Shown: positions 1 through 8,448 of the stretch, in pieces
Layout of the letters: each line of letters begins with the position of its first letter
How positions within the stretch are numbered: the stretch's first letter is position 1
Source of the DNA: Modestobacter caceresii
GTDB taxonomy: Bacteria > Actinomycetota > Actinomycetes > Mycobacteriales > Geodermatophilaceae
Assembly (NCBI RefSeq): GCF_000761485.1
Contig: NZ_JPMX01000075.1
Span: 69,502-133,501, forward strand
Length of the DNA: 64,000 bases
Direction: 5' to 3'
The notes under the pieces: generated by a model
What the model saw: the letters and a program-made list of their open reading frames with translations, nothing else
The model's database searches: none
What the model was told of the DNA's origin: nothing
Program-made: the position numbers and the translations under genes

Positions 1-42
1 GCGTCTCACACCCGATGGTCACTGCGGGTCGTGGACGAGAAG

Positions 43-100
43 TTCTACGAGGCGTAGAAATGAGTTCTACAGCAGGTAGAAGACTACGCGCCGGTCGTAG
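43..100. promoter_or_regulatory. Array of three inverted repeats upstream of cydA
   Basis: Three 17-bp dyads sit in the 60 bases before cydA. The first (43-59) is TTCTACG-AGG-CGTAGAA, the second (65-81) TTCTAC-AGCAG-GTAGAA, and the third (84-100) CTACG-N7-CGTAG. Their centres (51, 73, 92) are about two helical turns apart, as expected for cooperative dimer binding. TCTAC/GTAGA half-sites resemble operators of BlaI/MecI/CopY-type winged-helix repressors; that assignment is inference and no such regulator gene lies in the window. The array ends just before the cydA ribosome binding site (AGGGAGG, about 106-112), so occupancy would be expected to block transcription of cydABDC. Confidence 0.6.
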
Positions 101-120
101 GAGACAGGGAGGCAGCAGCC

Positions 121-1686
121 GTGGACGTCCTGGACGTAGCGCGCTGGCAGTTCGGGATCACCACCGTCTACCACTTCATGATGGTCCCGCTGACCATCGG
201 GCTCGGGATCCTGCTCGTGGTCATGCACACGATGTGGGTGCGCACCAACAAGCCCGAGTGGCTGCGGATGACCCGGTTCTGGGGCCGGATCTACCTGATC
301 AACTTCGTCCTCGGGGTGGCCACCGGGCTGGTCCAGGAGTTCCAGTTCGGGCTCGCCTGGAGCGAGTACAGCCGGTTCGTGGGCGACGTCTTCGGGTCGC
401 TGCTCGCACTCGAGGCCCTGCTGGCCTTCTTCCTCGAGTCGACCTTCCTCGGCCTGTGGATCTTCGGCTGGGGGCGGATCCCCAAGAAGGTGCACCTCGC
501 CGCGCTCTGGGCGGCGGTGATCGGCTCGATCGTCAGCGCGTACTTCATCATCGCGGCCAACTCGTGGATGCAGCACCCGGTCGGGGTCGTGACCAACGAC
601 GCCACCGGGCGGCCGGAGCAGGTCGACTTCCTCGCCGTCCTGACCAACAACACCGCGCTGGCCGCGTTCAGCCACGCCATCGTGGGCGCGCTGATGGTCG
701 CCGCCGCCCTGCTCGTGGGCATCGGACTGTGGCACCTGCGCAAGCGCCGGCTGGCCGGGCTCTCCCCCGAGGACGTCGACCACGCGGTGTGGCGGCGCTC
801 GGTGCGGATCGGTGGCTGGGCCTCCCTCATCGCGTTCGTGCTGGTGGCGATCACCGGCGACTACCAGGCCAAGCTCATGTACCAGCAGCAGCCGCTCAAG
901 ATGTCCTCGGCCGAGGCGCTCTGCGAGACCGAGGCGCCGGCGCCGTTCTCGGTCTTCGCCTTCGGCAAGCTCGGCAGCAACGAGTGCGACGACGTGCACT
1001 CCTGGACCGTCCCGGCGCTGCTCTCCTACCTGGCCCACGGCGACTTCACCACCGCGGTGCCCGGGGTCAACGACCTACAGGAGGCGTACGCGGAGGCCTA
1101 CGGGGCGACCTACCCCGACGACCCGTCCTTCGGCGACAAGGCCGGCGAGCCGATCGACTACACCCCGCTGCTCGCGGTCACCTACTGGAACTTCCGGCTG
1201 ATGATCGGCATGGGCATGCTCTCGGCCGGGGTGGCGGCCTACGCACTCTGGTCGACCCGCCGGGGACGGGTGCCGACGTCGAAGATCGGCGTCTACGGCT
1301 CGCTGCTCGCGGTGGGTGCGCCGTTCGTCGCCAACGCCACGGGGTGGATCTTCACCGAGATGGGGCGCCAGCCCTTCGTCGTGCACCCGAACCCCGACGT
1401 GCCGCGCGAGGACCAGGTCTACTTCTTCACCGCGCAGGCCGTCTCCCCCGGAGTCAGCGCGGCCGAGGTCTGGACCTCGCTGATCGCCCTGACGCTGGTC
1501 TACGGCGCCCTGGCCGTGGTCGAGCTCTGGCTGATCGTGAACTTCGTCCGCCGCGGGGTCACCACCAGCGACGGCGCCCCGACCCCGGGCCACACCCCCG
1601 AGGGCGACCCCGACGACGACGTCACCCCGGGCAGCGCGAGCACCCGGCGGGCCGACGACGACGACGTCCTCTCCTTCGCCTACTGA
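121..1686 (+). CDS. cydA: Cytochrome bd ubiquinol/menaquinol oxidase subunit I
   Basis: Haem-bearing subunit of the high-affinity, copper-free terminal oxidase that oxidises quinol and reduces O2 in the cytoplasmic membrane. The 521-residue length and multi-helix pattern fit the family. Visible landmarks are the N-terminal haem ligand His18 (in VYHFMMVPLTIG), a second ligand in FSHAIVGALM, the quinol-binding Q-loop KLMYQQQPLKMSSAEAL with its Lys and Glu, and the invariant GRQPF. The Q-loop is the short type. Translation starts at GTG 121 after AGGGAGG. The last 40 residues are a hydrophilic Asp-rich tail. cydB follows after 28 bases and cydDC overlaps cydB, so all three should be cotranscribed from the promoter carrying the inverted repeats at 43-100. 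Confidence 0.97.
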   Translation: MDVLDVARWQFGITTVYHFMMVPLTIGLGILLVVMHTMWVRTNKPEWLRMTRFWGRIYLINFVLGVATGLVQEFQFGLAWSEYSRFVGDVFGSLLALEALLAFFLESTFLGLWIFGWGRIPKKVHLAALWAAVIGSIVSAYFIIAANSWMQHPVGVVTNDATGRPEQVDFLAVLTNNTALAAFSHAIVGALMVAAALLVGIGLWHLRKRRLAGLSPEDVDHAVWRRSVRIGGWASLIAFVLVAITGDYQAKLMYQQQPLKMSSAEALCETEAPAPFSVFAFGKLGSNECDDVHSWTVPALLSYLAHGDFTTAVPGVNDLQEAYAEAYGATYPDDPSFGDKAGEPIDYTPLLAVTYWNFRLMIGMGMLSAGVAAYALWSTRRGRVPTSKIGVYGSLLAVGAPFVANATGWIFTEMGRQPFVVHPNPDVPREDQVYFFTAQAVSPGVSAAEVWTSLIALTLVYGALAVVELWLIVNFVRRGVTTSDGAPTPGHTPEGDPDDDVTPGSASTRRADDDDVLSFAY

Positions 1687-1714
1687 CCGGCCTGAGACCG
1701 AGAGAGACACTCCC

Positions 1715-2743
1715 ATGGACCTGCAGACACTCTGGTTCGCCGCGGTCGCCGTCCTCTGGACCGGCTTCCTGCTCCTGGAGGGCTTCGACTTCGGCGTCGC
1801 CGCCCTGCTGCCGGTGATCGGGCGCCGCCCGGCCGACCGGCACCTGATGCTCCGGTCGATCGGCCCGCTCTGGGACGGCAACGAGGTGTGGCTGATCACC
1901 GCCGTCGGCGCGGTCTTCGCCGCCTTCCCCGGCTGGTACGCCACCTGGCTGCCGGCGCTCTACCTGCCGTTCGTGCTGGTGCTCTTCGGCCTGATCATCC
2001 GGGCCGTGGCCTTCGAGTGGCGGCACTCGCACCACACCGCGCAGTGGGACAGCACCTGGACCAACGTCATCGTCACCGGATCGCTGATCGCCGCCCTGGG
2101 GGTCGGGGCGGCGCTGGGCGGCACCACGCTGGGTCTGCCGATCGACGGCGACGGCACCCGGGTCGGCGGCGCCTTCGCCGGCGTGACCTGGTCGGCGGTG
2201 CTCGGCGGGGTCGCGGTGCTCGCCTACTCGATGGTGCACGGCGCGGTCTTCCTCGCGCTGAAGACCGAGGGCCCGGTGCGGCTGGCCGCCCGTGCCTTCG
2301 CCCGCCGCTGGTCGCTGGTCGCGGCGGTGCCGCTGCTGGCCTGGGCCGGGCTGGTGCAGCTGCGCGAGGGCACCGCCGTCACCGCGGTGCTGTGGCTGGT
2401 CGCCGCACTCGCGGTGCTGGTCACCTGGGCGAGCATCCGAGTGGACCGCGAGGGACCGGCCTTCACCGCCTGGGCCGTCGTCATGCTCGCCTCGGCGGCG
2501 ACGATCTTCGGCGCCGTCCACCCGGTGGTCGTCGTCTCCTTCATCGACCCGGCCTTCGACGTCACCATCGCCGAGGCCTCGGTCAGCGACTACACGTTGA
2601 CCGTGATGACCTGGGCGGCCGGCTTCGGGCTCCCGGTCGTGCTGGGCTACCAGGCCTGGACCTACTGGGTGTTCCGCAAGCGGCTCACCGCCGACCCGGA
2701 GACCCCGCACGCCGACGCCACCGAGGAGCCGGTGCGCGCATGA
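1715..2743 (+). CDS. cydB: Cytochrome bd oxidase subunit II
   Basis: Second structural subunit of the bd oxidase, an integral membrane protein of 342 residues that pairs with CydA. The start MDLQTLWFAAVAVLWTGF and the segment LLEGFDFGVAALLP are characteristic, as is SIGPLWDGNEVWLI. Eight to nine hydrophobic helices can be counted, the usual topology. ATG 1715 is preceded by GAGAGAGA, a moderate ribosome binding site. The stop codon overlaps the start of cydDC (ATGA at 2740-2743), indicating translational coupling of the oxidase to its assembly transporter. Confidence 0.97.
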   Translation: MDLQTLWFAAVAVLWTGFLLLEGFDFGVAALLPVIGRRPADRHLMLRSIGPLWDGNEVWLITAVGAVFAAFPGWYATWLPALYLPFVLVLFGLIIRAVAFEWRHSHHTAQWDSTWTNVIVTGSLIAALGVGAALGGTTLGLPIDGDGTRVGGAFAGVTWSAVLGGVAVLAYSMVHGAVFLALKTEGPVRLAARAFARRWSLVAAVPLLAWAGLVQLREGTAVTAVLWLVAALAVLVTWASIRVDREGPAFTAWAVVMLASAATIFGAVHPVVVVSFIDPAFDVTIAEASVSDYTLTVMTWAAGFGLPVVLGYQAWTYWVFRKRLTADPETPHADATEEPVRA

Positions 2744-5700
2744 CCCCGCGTCCCAGGAGGGGCCAAAATCGCGATTTTGGCCCCTCGGATCGGCGGGGGC
2801 CGCTGGGGGCGCTCGCTGGGGTGCCCGGGCTGACCGGGGCGCTGGTGCGGGCCGCGGTCGCCGCGCTCGGGCAGACCGTCGGCGTCGTCCTGCTCGCCGC
2901 CGGGCTCGCCCGGGCGGTGGCGGACGTCGCCGCCGGCGTCACCCCGGGGACGTCGCTGCTCGTGGCGCTGCTCGGCGTCGGGATCCGGGCCGCCGCCGGC
3001 GGGCTGGGCAGCGTGCTGGCCACCCGGGACGCCCGGCGGGCCGAGGACGCCCTGCGCCGCCGGCTGCTCACCCGGCTGCTGGCCGGCGAGGGCGAGGCGG
3101 TTGCGGCCGCCGGCGGCACCGGGCCGGCGGCGGTGCTGGCCAGCACCCGGCTGCACGACCTGGGCCCGGCGCTGGCCACCTACCTGCCGGCGCTCGCGCA
3201 GACGATCGTCGTCCCGCCGGTGCTGCTGGTGGTGCTGGGCCTGACCGACTGGCTCTCCGCGCTGCTGGTGGCGCTCACCCTGCCGCTGGTGCCGCTGTTC
3301 ATGGCGCTGGTCGGGCTGCACACCCGGGACCGGACGGTCGAGGCGGCCCGGGCGCTGGACCGGATCGCCGGGCACGTCGCCGAACTGGTCCGCGGCCTGC
3401 CGGTGCTGGTCGGACTGGGCCGCGCCGCCGACCAACTGTCCGCGCTGGCCGACCTCGGCGAGACCCACCGCCGGCGCACGCTGGCCACCCTGCGGATCGC
3501 CTTCCTCTCCTCGCTGGTGCTCGAGGTGCTCGCCACCCTGTCGGTCGCGCTGGTCGCGGTGACCGTCGGCGTGCGGTTGGTGCACGGGGACATGGGCCTG
3601 GACGGCGGCCTGCTCGCCCTGCTGCTCGCCCCCGAGGCGTTCGCGCCGCTGCGGGCACTGGGCGCGGCGCACCACGCCTCCGAGGACGCCGCCGAGGCCG
3701 CCGCCGCCGCCCGCGCCGTGCTCGCCGCCCCCGCTCCCCGGCCGGTGCTGGCCGCTCCGCCCGCCGGGCAGCTGCGCGGGATCACCGTCGACGGCCTCAC
3801 CGTCTCCTTCCCCGGCCGCGGCCGGCCGGCCGTCGACGGCGCCTCGTTCGAGGTGGCGCCGGGCGAGCTGGTGGCCCTGCGCGGGCCGAGCGGATCGGGC
3901 AAGTCCACCGTGCTCGCCGTCCTGGCCGGCCAGCTCCTCGACGGGGCGACCGCGCAGGTCGACGGCGTGGTGCTGGCACCGGCCGACGTCGCCGTCGTCC
4001 CGCAGTTCCCGCACACCGTCGCCGACACCGTGCTCGACGAGCTGCGCCGGCACGCCGGCGACGTCCCCGACGAGTGGGCCACCGACCTGGCCGACACCGC
4101 GCTGGCCTGGCTCGACGCCGGGCACCTGCGCGAACGCGCCTGCCGCACCCTCTCCCCCGGCGAGCTGCAGCGCGTCGCGCTGGCCCGGGCGCTGGTCCGG
4201 GTGCAGCGGGGGGCCCGGGTGCTGCTGCTGGACGAGCCGACGGCGTCCCTGGACGCGGCGAGCACCGCGCAGGTCGCCGAGCTGCTGGTCCGGCTGCGCG
4301 GCTCGCTCTGCACGGTGCTGGTCACCCACTCCCCCGCGCTGGCCGCGCTCGCCGACCGCGCCGTCGACCTCACCGGCCCCGACGCCCTGCCGCCGCTCAC
4401 CAGCGTCCCGGCGCCCGAGCGCACCGGCAGCGCCGAGGACGCCGGTGCCCCGCTCCCCGCCGCCGAGCCCGACGCCGCTCCCGAGGCGGACCGCACCACC
4501 GCCGGCCTCAGCTGGCCACGGCGGGCGGTGGTGCGGGCGGTCGCCGCCGGCTCTGCCTCGGCGGCGTCGGCCGTGGCGCTGACCGCGGTCTCGGGCTGGC
4601 TGATCGTCCGGGCCGCCGAGCAGCCGCCGATCCTCACCCTGCTGGTCGCCACGGCCGGGGTGCGCGGCTTCGGGCTGGCCCGCGCCGGGCTGCGCTGGCT
4701 GGAGCGGCTCACCGGCCACGACGCCGCCTTCCGGCTGGCGTCGAGCACCCGGCTGCAGGTGTGGCGCGCGCTGGTCGCGCAGGGCCCGGCCGCCGACCGC
4801 ACCCCCGGGCGGGCCCTGGCCCGGGTCGTCGGGGACGTCGGCCTGCTGCAGGACCTCTCCGTCCGGGTGGTCACCCCGCCCCTGGTCTCCGGCATCGTGC
4901 TGGCCGGGACGACGGCGGTGCTGGCCCTGCTCGACCCGCGGGCCGGCGCACTGGTCGCCGCGCTCGTCGGGATCGCGGTGCTGGGCGTGCTCGGCGTGCA
5001 CCGCTGGGCCGACCGGGGCGGCGCCCGGCACGCTGCCGAGCTGCGCACGGTGACCCTGCGGGAGGCCAGCGCAGCCCTCGAGGCCGCCGGCGACCTGCGG
5101 GCGCACGGCCTCACCGGCGAGGCCGTCGACCGGCTCGACCAGCTGGGCCGCCGGCAGGGCCGCGCGGCCCGGACAGGGGCCATCGCCACGGCCCTGGGCG
5201 ACGCGCTCGCGGTGCTGGCCACCGGTGCCGCCGCCGTCGGTGCGCTGGCCGTCGCGGCCGTCAGCGTCCGCGCCGGGGAGCTCTCCGCACCCACCGCCGC
5301 CGTCCTGGCGCTGGCGCCCCTGGCGCTGCTCGAGCCGCTCACCGCACTCGGCGCCGCGCAGCGGCACCGGCTGGCCTGGCACGACGCGCGCGCCCGGGTC
5401 GAGTCCGTGCTCGCCGAGCCGGTGGCCGCCGACCCGACGCCGGCCGAGCAGGTGGCCCCGCCGCGGCCGGTGCGCGAGCTGGCGCTGGAGCACGTCACCG
5501 CCGGCTGGCCCGGACGCCCGGCGGTGCTGCGCGACCTGGACGCCGTCGCCACCGCCGGGTCCGACTGGCTGGTGGTCACCGGCCCGTCCGGATCGGGCAA
5601 GTCGACGCTGCTGTCGGTGCTGATGGCCTCGCTGCGCCCCACGACCGGCGCCTACGTCCTGGGCGACGGGCGCCGCCCGGTGCCGGCCGACCGGCTGACC

Positions 5701-6180
5701 CGGGCCGACGTGCAGGGCACCATCGCCTGGTGCCCGCAGGACGCACACGTCTTCGACGCGACGCTCCGGGCCAACCTCGCGCTGGCCCGCCCCCGCGGCG
5801 AGCTGGCCGGTGCCGACGGCGAGGAGGCGATGCGCCGGGCCCTGACCGACGCCGGGCTCGGTGCGCTGCTGACCGCCCTGCCGGCGGGGCTGGACACCCC
5901 GGTCGGGGCCGGCGGCACCTCGTTGTCCGGTGGCGAGCGGCGGCGGCTGGCGGTGGCGCGGGCGCTGCTGGCCGACCGGGACGTCGTGCTGCTGGACGAG
6001 CCGACCGCCCACCTGGACCCGCCGACGGCTGCCGCCCTGGTGGCCGACCTGCGCCGGGCGCTGGCGGGCCGGCTGGTCGTCTGCGTGACCCACGACCCGG
6101 CGGTGGCCGAGGACCACGACAGCCTCCTGCAGCTGGACGGCGCACCCGCCGAGTCCACCCCGGCACCGGCGCGCCGCTGA
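2740..6180 (+). CDS. cydDC: Fused CydD-CydC heterodimeric ABC exporter (thiol reductant ABC exporter)
   Basis: The protein exports thiol reductants across the membrane and is needed to assemble cytochrome bd; in many bacteria it is two proteins. Here one 1146-residue chain carries both halves. The CydD-like half has membrane helices up to about residue 330, then a Walker A (GPSGSGKST, about 385), signature LSPGELQR (about 472) and Walker B LLLDEPTASLD. The CydC-like half repeats this with GPSGSGKST (about 948), LSGGERRR (about 1063) and VLLDEPTAHLD. A linker rich in Ala, Pro and Glu (about 545-585) joins them. ATG 2740 overlaps the cydB stop. A perfect 30-bp palindrome (2757-2786) encodes residues about 7-16, ahead of the first helix, so the N-terminus looks insertion-tolerant. 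A later start cannot be excluded. Confidence 0.95.
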   Translation: MTPRPRRGQNRDFGPSDRRGPLGALAGVPGLTGALVRAAVAALGQTVGVVLLAAGLARAVADVAAGVTPGTSLLVALLGVGIRAAAGGLGSVLATRDARRAEDALRRRLLTRLLAGEGEAVAAAGGTGPAAVLASTRLHDLGPALATYLPALAQTIVVPPVLLVVLGLTDWLSALLVALTLPLVPLFMALVGLHTRDRTVEAARALDRIAGHVAELVRGLPVLVGLGRAADQLSALADLGETHRRRTLATLRIAFLSSLVLEVLATLSVALVAVTVGVRLVHGDMGLDGGLLALLLAPEAFAPLRALGAAHHASEDAAEAAAAARAVLAAPAPRPVLAAPPAGQLRGITVDGLTVSFPGRGRPAVDGASFEVAPGELVALRGPSGSGKSTVLAVLAGQLLDGATAQVDGVVLAPADVAVVPQFPHTVADTVLDELRRHAGDVPDEWATDLADTALAWLDAGHLRERACRTLSPGELQRVALARALVRVQRGARVLLLDEPTASLDAASTAQVAELLVRLRGSLCTVLVTHSPALAALADRAVDLTGPDALPPLTSVPAPERTGSAEDAGAPLPAAEPDAAPEADRTTAGLSWPRRAVVRAVAAGSASAASAVALTAVSGWLIVRAAEQPPILTLLVATAGVRGFGLARAGLRWLERLTGHDAAFRLASSTRLQVWRALVAQGPAADRTPGRALARVVGDVGLLQDLSVRVVTPPLVSGIVLAGTTAVLALLDPRAGALVAALVGIAVLGVLGVHRWADRGGARHAAELRTVTLREASAALEAAGDLRAHGLTGEAVDRLDQLGRRQGRAARTGAIATALGDALAVLATGAAAVGALAVAAVSVRAGELSAPTAAVLALAPLALLEPLTALGAAQRHRLAWHDARARVESVLAEPVAADPTPAEQVAPPRPVRELALEHVTAGWPGRPAVLRDLDAVATAGSDWLVVTGPSGSGKSTLLSVLMASLRPTTGAYVLGDGRRPVPADRLTRADVQGTIAWCPQDAHVFDATLRANLALARPRGELAGADGEEAMRRALTDAGLGALLTALPAGLDTPVGAGGTSLSGGERRRLAVARALLADRDVVLLDEPTAHLDPPTAAALVADLRRALAGRLVVCVTHDPAVAEDHDSLLQLDGAPAESTPAPARR
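2757..2786. repeat. Perfect 30-bp palindrome in the cydDC 5' coding region
   Basis: The arm GAGGGGCCAAAATCG is followed directly by its exact reverse complement, with no spacer. The AT-rich core CCAAAAT/ATTTTGG is unusual in DNA of this composition. The same core recurs at 9185-9208 and 58215-58242, which marks a dispersed element family. It lies 17 bases after the cydDC start codon, is read through in frame and contributes QNRDFGP to the protein. Confidence 0.85.
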
Positions 6181-6261
6181 CCCGGCCTCCGCCACTGGGC
6201 GGCGACGGGACCGGCCGCGCGGCGAGCCGTGCCGCGGGCGGGCATGGGGGAGGCTGGGCCC

Positions 6262-6639
6262 ATGGCGCAGAACCCGACGGTCGAGGAGTTCCTCGCCACC
6301 CTGGACCACCCGCGCGCGGACGACGTCCGCCGGCTGCGCGCGGCGATCATGGCCTCGAACGCCGACCTCACCGAGCACGTGAAGTGGAAGGCGCCGAGCT
6401 TCTGCGCCCGAGGGGTCGACCGCGTCACCTTCCGGCTGTTCCCCGAAGACCACCTGCAACTGGTCTTCCACCGCGGCGCGAAGCCGCAGGAGACCGCGGG
6501 CTTCGCGTTCGGTGACGACACCGGGCTGCTGCGCTGGGCCGACACCGATCGCGCCGTGCTGACGCTGGGCGACTCCGCCGACGTGGCCGCCAAACAGGAC
6601 GCGATCGTGGCGCTCGTGGAGCGCTGGGTCCGGGTCTGA
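6262..6639 (+). CDS. DUF1801 domain protein
   Basis: A 125-residue soluble protein with the DUF1801 (YdhG/YjhX-like) pattern: VEEFLATLDHPRADDVRRL at the N-terminus, then EHVKWKAPSF and a β-rich core VTFRLFPEDHLQLVFHRGAK. Members of the family are small, widespread and of unknown function, with a fold sometimes compared to iron-sulphur scaffold or frataxin-like proteins. The start is ATG 6262, seven bases after GGGGGAGG. It is a separate unit from cydDC (82-base gap) and precedes the LysE-type gene by 78 bases. No catalytic residues can be assigned. Confidence 0.8.
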   Translation: MAQNPTVEEFLATLDHPRADDVRRLRAAIMASNADLTEHVKWKAPSFCARGVDRVTFRLFPEDHLQLVFHRGAKPQETAGFAFGDDTGLLRWADTDRAVLTLGDSADVAAKQDAIVALVERWVRV

Positions 6640-6717
6640 GCACGGTTCGCCGAGGACGGCGGTGCGACTTGCTGGTCGGGCTATCCCTGCCGCTCGTGCT
6701 CTGCCTACGGTGGGCGG

Positions 6718-7353
6718 GTGCCGGTGGAGATCGTGCCCTTCCTGCTCGTCGTCGCGGTCCTGACCCTCACCCCTGGTCCCGACATGGCCCTCGTGCTGCG
6801 CAACGGCGTGCGCGGCGGCGTCCCGGCGGCCTGGTGGACCGGGCTGGGCTGCTGCACGGGGATCGCGGTGCACGCGACCGCCGCCGTGATCGGCCTGTCG
6901 GCGGTCCTCGCCGCGTCGGCCACCGCCTTCACCGTGGTCAAGCTCGCCGGCGCGGCCTACCTCGTCTACCTGGGCCTCGCCGCGCTGTGGCACTCCCGGC
7001 GGGGGGAGCCCGGCACGGCCCAGCCGGCGGCGGCACCGGCGGTGGCGGTGGCGGAGCGAGGGACGGCCTTCCGACAGGGCCTGGTGACCGACCTGCTCAA
7101 CCCGAAGATCGCACTGCTCTTCCTGACCCTGCTCCCGCAGTTCGTCTCCCCGGGGGAGCCGGCCCTGGCCACCACCGCCGTACTGGCGGCCGTGTTCCTC
7201 GGCCTGGCTGTGCTGTGGTGGCGACTGTTCTCCCTCGCCGTCGCACCGCTCGGCCGGGTGCTGTCCCGGGAACGGGTGCGCACCGTGTTCGAGCGGGTCA
7301 CCGGCACGGTCCTGGTGGCACTCGGCCTGCGCGTGGCACTCGCCGATCGCTGA
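6718..7353 (+). CDS. LysE/RhtB family amino-acid exporter
   Basis: A 211-residue membrane protein with about six helices and the family hallmark near the N-terminus: LTLTPGPDMALVLRNGVRGG, in which the GPD motif follows the first helix. LVTDLLNPKIALLFLTLLPQF is the second conserved block. Members export lysine, threonine, homoserine or other amino acids; the substrate cannot be told here. GTG 6718 is taken as the start, with GTG 6724 possible. It faces the papain-like gene ending at 7431, with a 77-base gap and no strong hairpin. No regulator gene is adjacent. Confidence 0.88.
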   Translation: MPVEIVPFLLVVAVLTLTPGPDMALVLRNGVRGGVPAAWWTGLGCCTGIAVHATAAVIGLSAVLAASATAFTVVKLAGAAYLVYLGLAALWHSRRGEPGTAQPAAAPAVAVAERGTAFRQGLVTDLLNPKIALLFLTLLPQFVSPGEPALATTAVLAAVFLGLAVLWWRLFSLAVAPLGRVLSRERVRTVFERVTGTVLVALGLRVALADR

Positions 7354-7430
7354 GAAGCGCCCGTCGACGGTGACCCCGAGGATGGTCCAGCCGCTGCCCG
7401 CCCCACCTCAGCCGTACGGGAGGAGCCGGC

Positions 7431-8126
7431 TCAGTCGCAGGGCGGCCCCGCCGGGACGTCGACCTGGATCTCCGGGCCCAGCTCCGCGTCGACCAGCGGC
7501 AGGTCGTCACCGGACCAGAAGCTGCCCGGGTCGTAGGCGTTGAGCGGCCGGTTCTTCGGCAGCAGGCCCATCGCCGTGTAGGTGGTGGCGACCAGCTCGG
7601 CGCAGAAGATCGTGTCGTTCGTCTGGTGTCGGCGCAGCTTTCCGTTGACCCAGCCGTGCGCCAGGTGCCGGGTGGTGGGGAACGGCTTGCCGTCGAGCCG
7701 GGCGATGGTGCGCAGCACGGCGTCCTCCATCTCCCGGGGCACCCCGCCGTCGTCGGCCGGGCCGACCAGCTGGCGCAGCCAGGCCTGCTGGCCGTAGCGC
7801 TTCTTCCAGACGCAGACCGCATCGGACAGGTCGTGCAGCTGGACGCCGCGCTGATGGCGGCCGGACCACACGTCGGCCAGGGAGTGCCCCAGCTCGGCGT
7901 GCCAGAGCAGCGGCGGCAGGTCCTCGATCACGACGGCCATGCCGACGTGGTTGACCGGGGCGTTGGTGACGGTCTGGATGGCCCGGTCGGCCACCGACCC
8001 ACCACGGAAGACCCAGACGTCGCCGGTCCGGGTGAGCTCGACGGCGTCGTGCAACGGCAGGACACGGGCGGACGAGGTGCGGGACAGGGCACGAGAGTGA
8101 GCCACACCACTACCGTAACGGCTCAT
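7431..8126 (-). CDS. Permuted NlpC/P60 (YiiX-type) papain-fold hydrolase
   Basis: A 231-residue protein resembling the permuted papain-fold YiiX/YebB group of the NlpC/P60 clan. The order of catalytic elements is permuted: GDVWVFRG, then the His in APVNHVGMAVV, then the Cys in FCAELVATTYTAMGLL. Family members cleave amide or acyl bonds in peptidoglycan, lipids or small molecules, so the substrate here is open. No signal peptide is evident, which suggests a cytoplasmic enzyme. The chosen start ATG 8126 has GAGAGG four bases upstream; GTG 8105 is an alternative. The ATG shares two bases with the ATG of the divergent gene at 8125, so the two starts cannot both be occupied freely. Confidence 0.75.
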   Translation of the reverse strand: MSRYGSGVAHSRALSRTSSARVLPLHDAVELTRTGDVWVFRGGSVADRAIQTVTNAPVNHVGMAVVIEDLPPLLWHAELGHSLADVWSGRHQRGVQLHDLSDAVCVWKKRYGQQAWLRQLVGPADDGGVPREMEDAVLRTIARLDGKPFPTTRHLAHGWVNGKLRRHQTNDTIFCAELVATTYTAMGLLPKNRPLNAYDPGSFWSGDDLPLVDAELGPEIQVDVPAGPPCD

Positions 8127-8394
8127 GCGCCTCTCGAAGCTGCTCGGAGTCGCCGGGATCGTCGGCGTTGCCGCGACCGGCACCGTCCTCCTCCGCCACG
8201 AACGCCACCGCCGGGCCTATTCACCGGAGGAGGTGCGCGCCCGGCTGCAGGGCCGGGTCGCGGAGGTGGCGACCGCCGACGCCGACCCGGACCTCGTCCC
8301 CGACTGGCCGGCCGAGGTCGAGCGGCCGCAGCGCCACCCGATGGAGGCGCTGCTCAGCACGGTGATGCGGGTCGGGCCCCTCCGCCGCTTCTGA
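8125..8394 (+). CDS. Small membrane-anchored hypothetical protein
   Basis: An 89-residue protein with one N-terminal hydrophobic segment (LLGVAGIVGVAATGTVLL, residues 6-23), then a basic stretch and a charged, Pro-rich tail ending LRRF. It looks like a single-pass membrane protein with a cytoplasmic tail. I do not recognise a family. It is divergent from the papain-fold gene, with which it shares bases of the start codon. A GC-rich hairpin terminator (8398-8443) begins four bases after the stop codon. Confidence 0.6.
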   Translation: MRLSKLLGVAGIVGVAATGTVLLRHERHRRAYSPEEVRARLQGRVAEVATADADPDLVPDWPAEVERPQRHPMEALLSTVMRVGPLRRF

Positions 8395-8397
8395 CGG

Positions 8398-8443
8398 CCT
8401 CTCTCCCCCCGCCCCCAGCTTGCGAGGGGTGGGGGGAGAGAGG
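8398..8443. terminator. Bidirectional terminator between convergent genes
   Basis: The arms 8398-8415 and 8426-8443 pair over 18 positions with one mismatch (a C-rich arm against a G-rich arm), leaving a 10-base loop. The hairpin fills the 54-base gap between the small membrane protein gene and the convergent eutC. Confidence 0.75.
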
Positions 8444-8448
8444 GTCCT

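Noticed and set aside
6181-6261. GCCACTGGGCGGCGACGGGA as a cobalamin riboswitch fragment
   Set aside because: Only a short match to one conserved segment is present in an 81-base gap, and the downstream DUF1801 gene has no link to cobalamin.
2662-6993. Very long open frame on the minus strand opposite cydDC and the next genes
   Set aside because: It is Gly/Arg/Gln-rich low-complexity, lacks domains and runs across several genes. In DNA of this GC content stop codons are rare in antisense frames.
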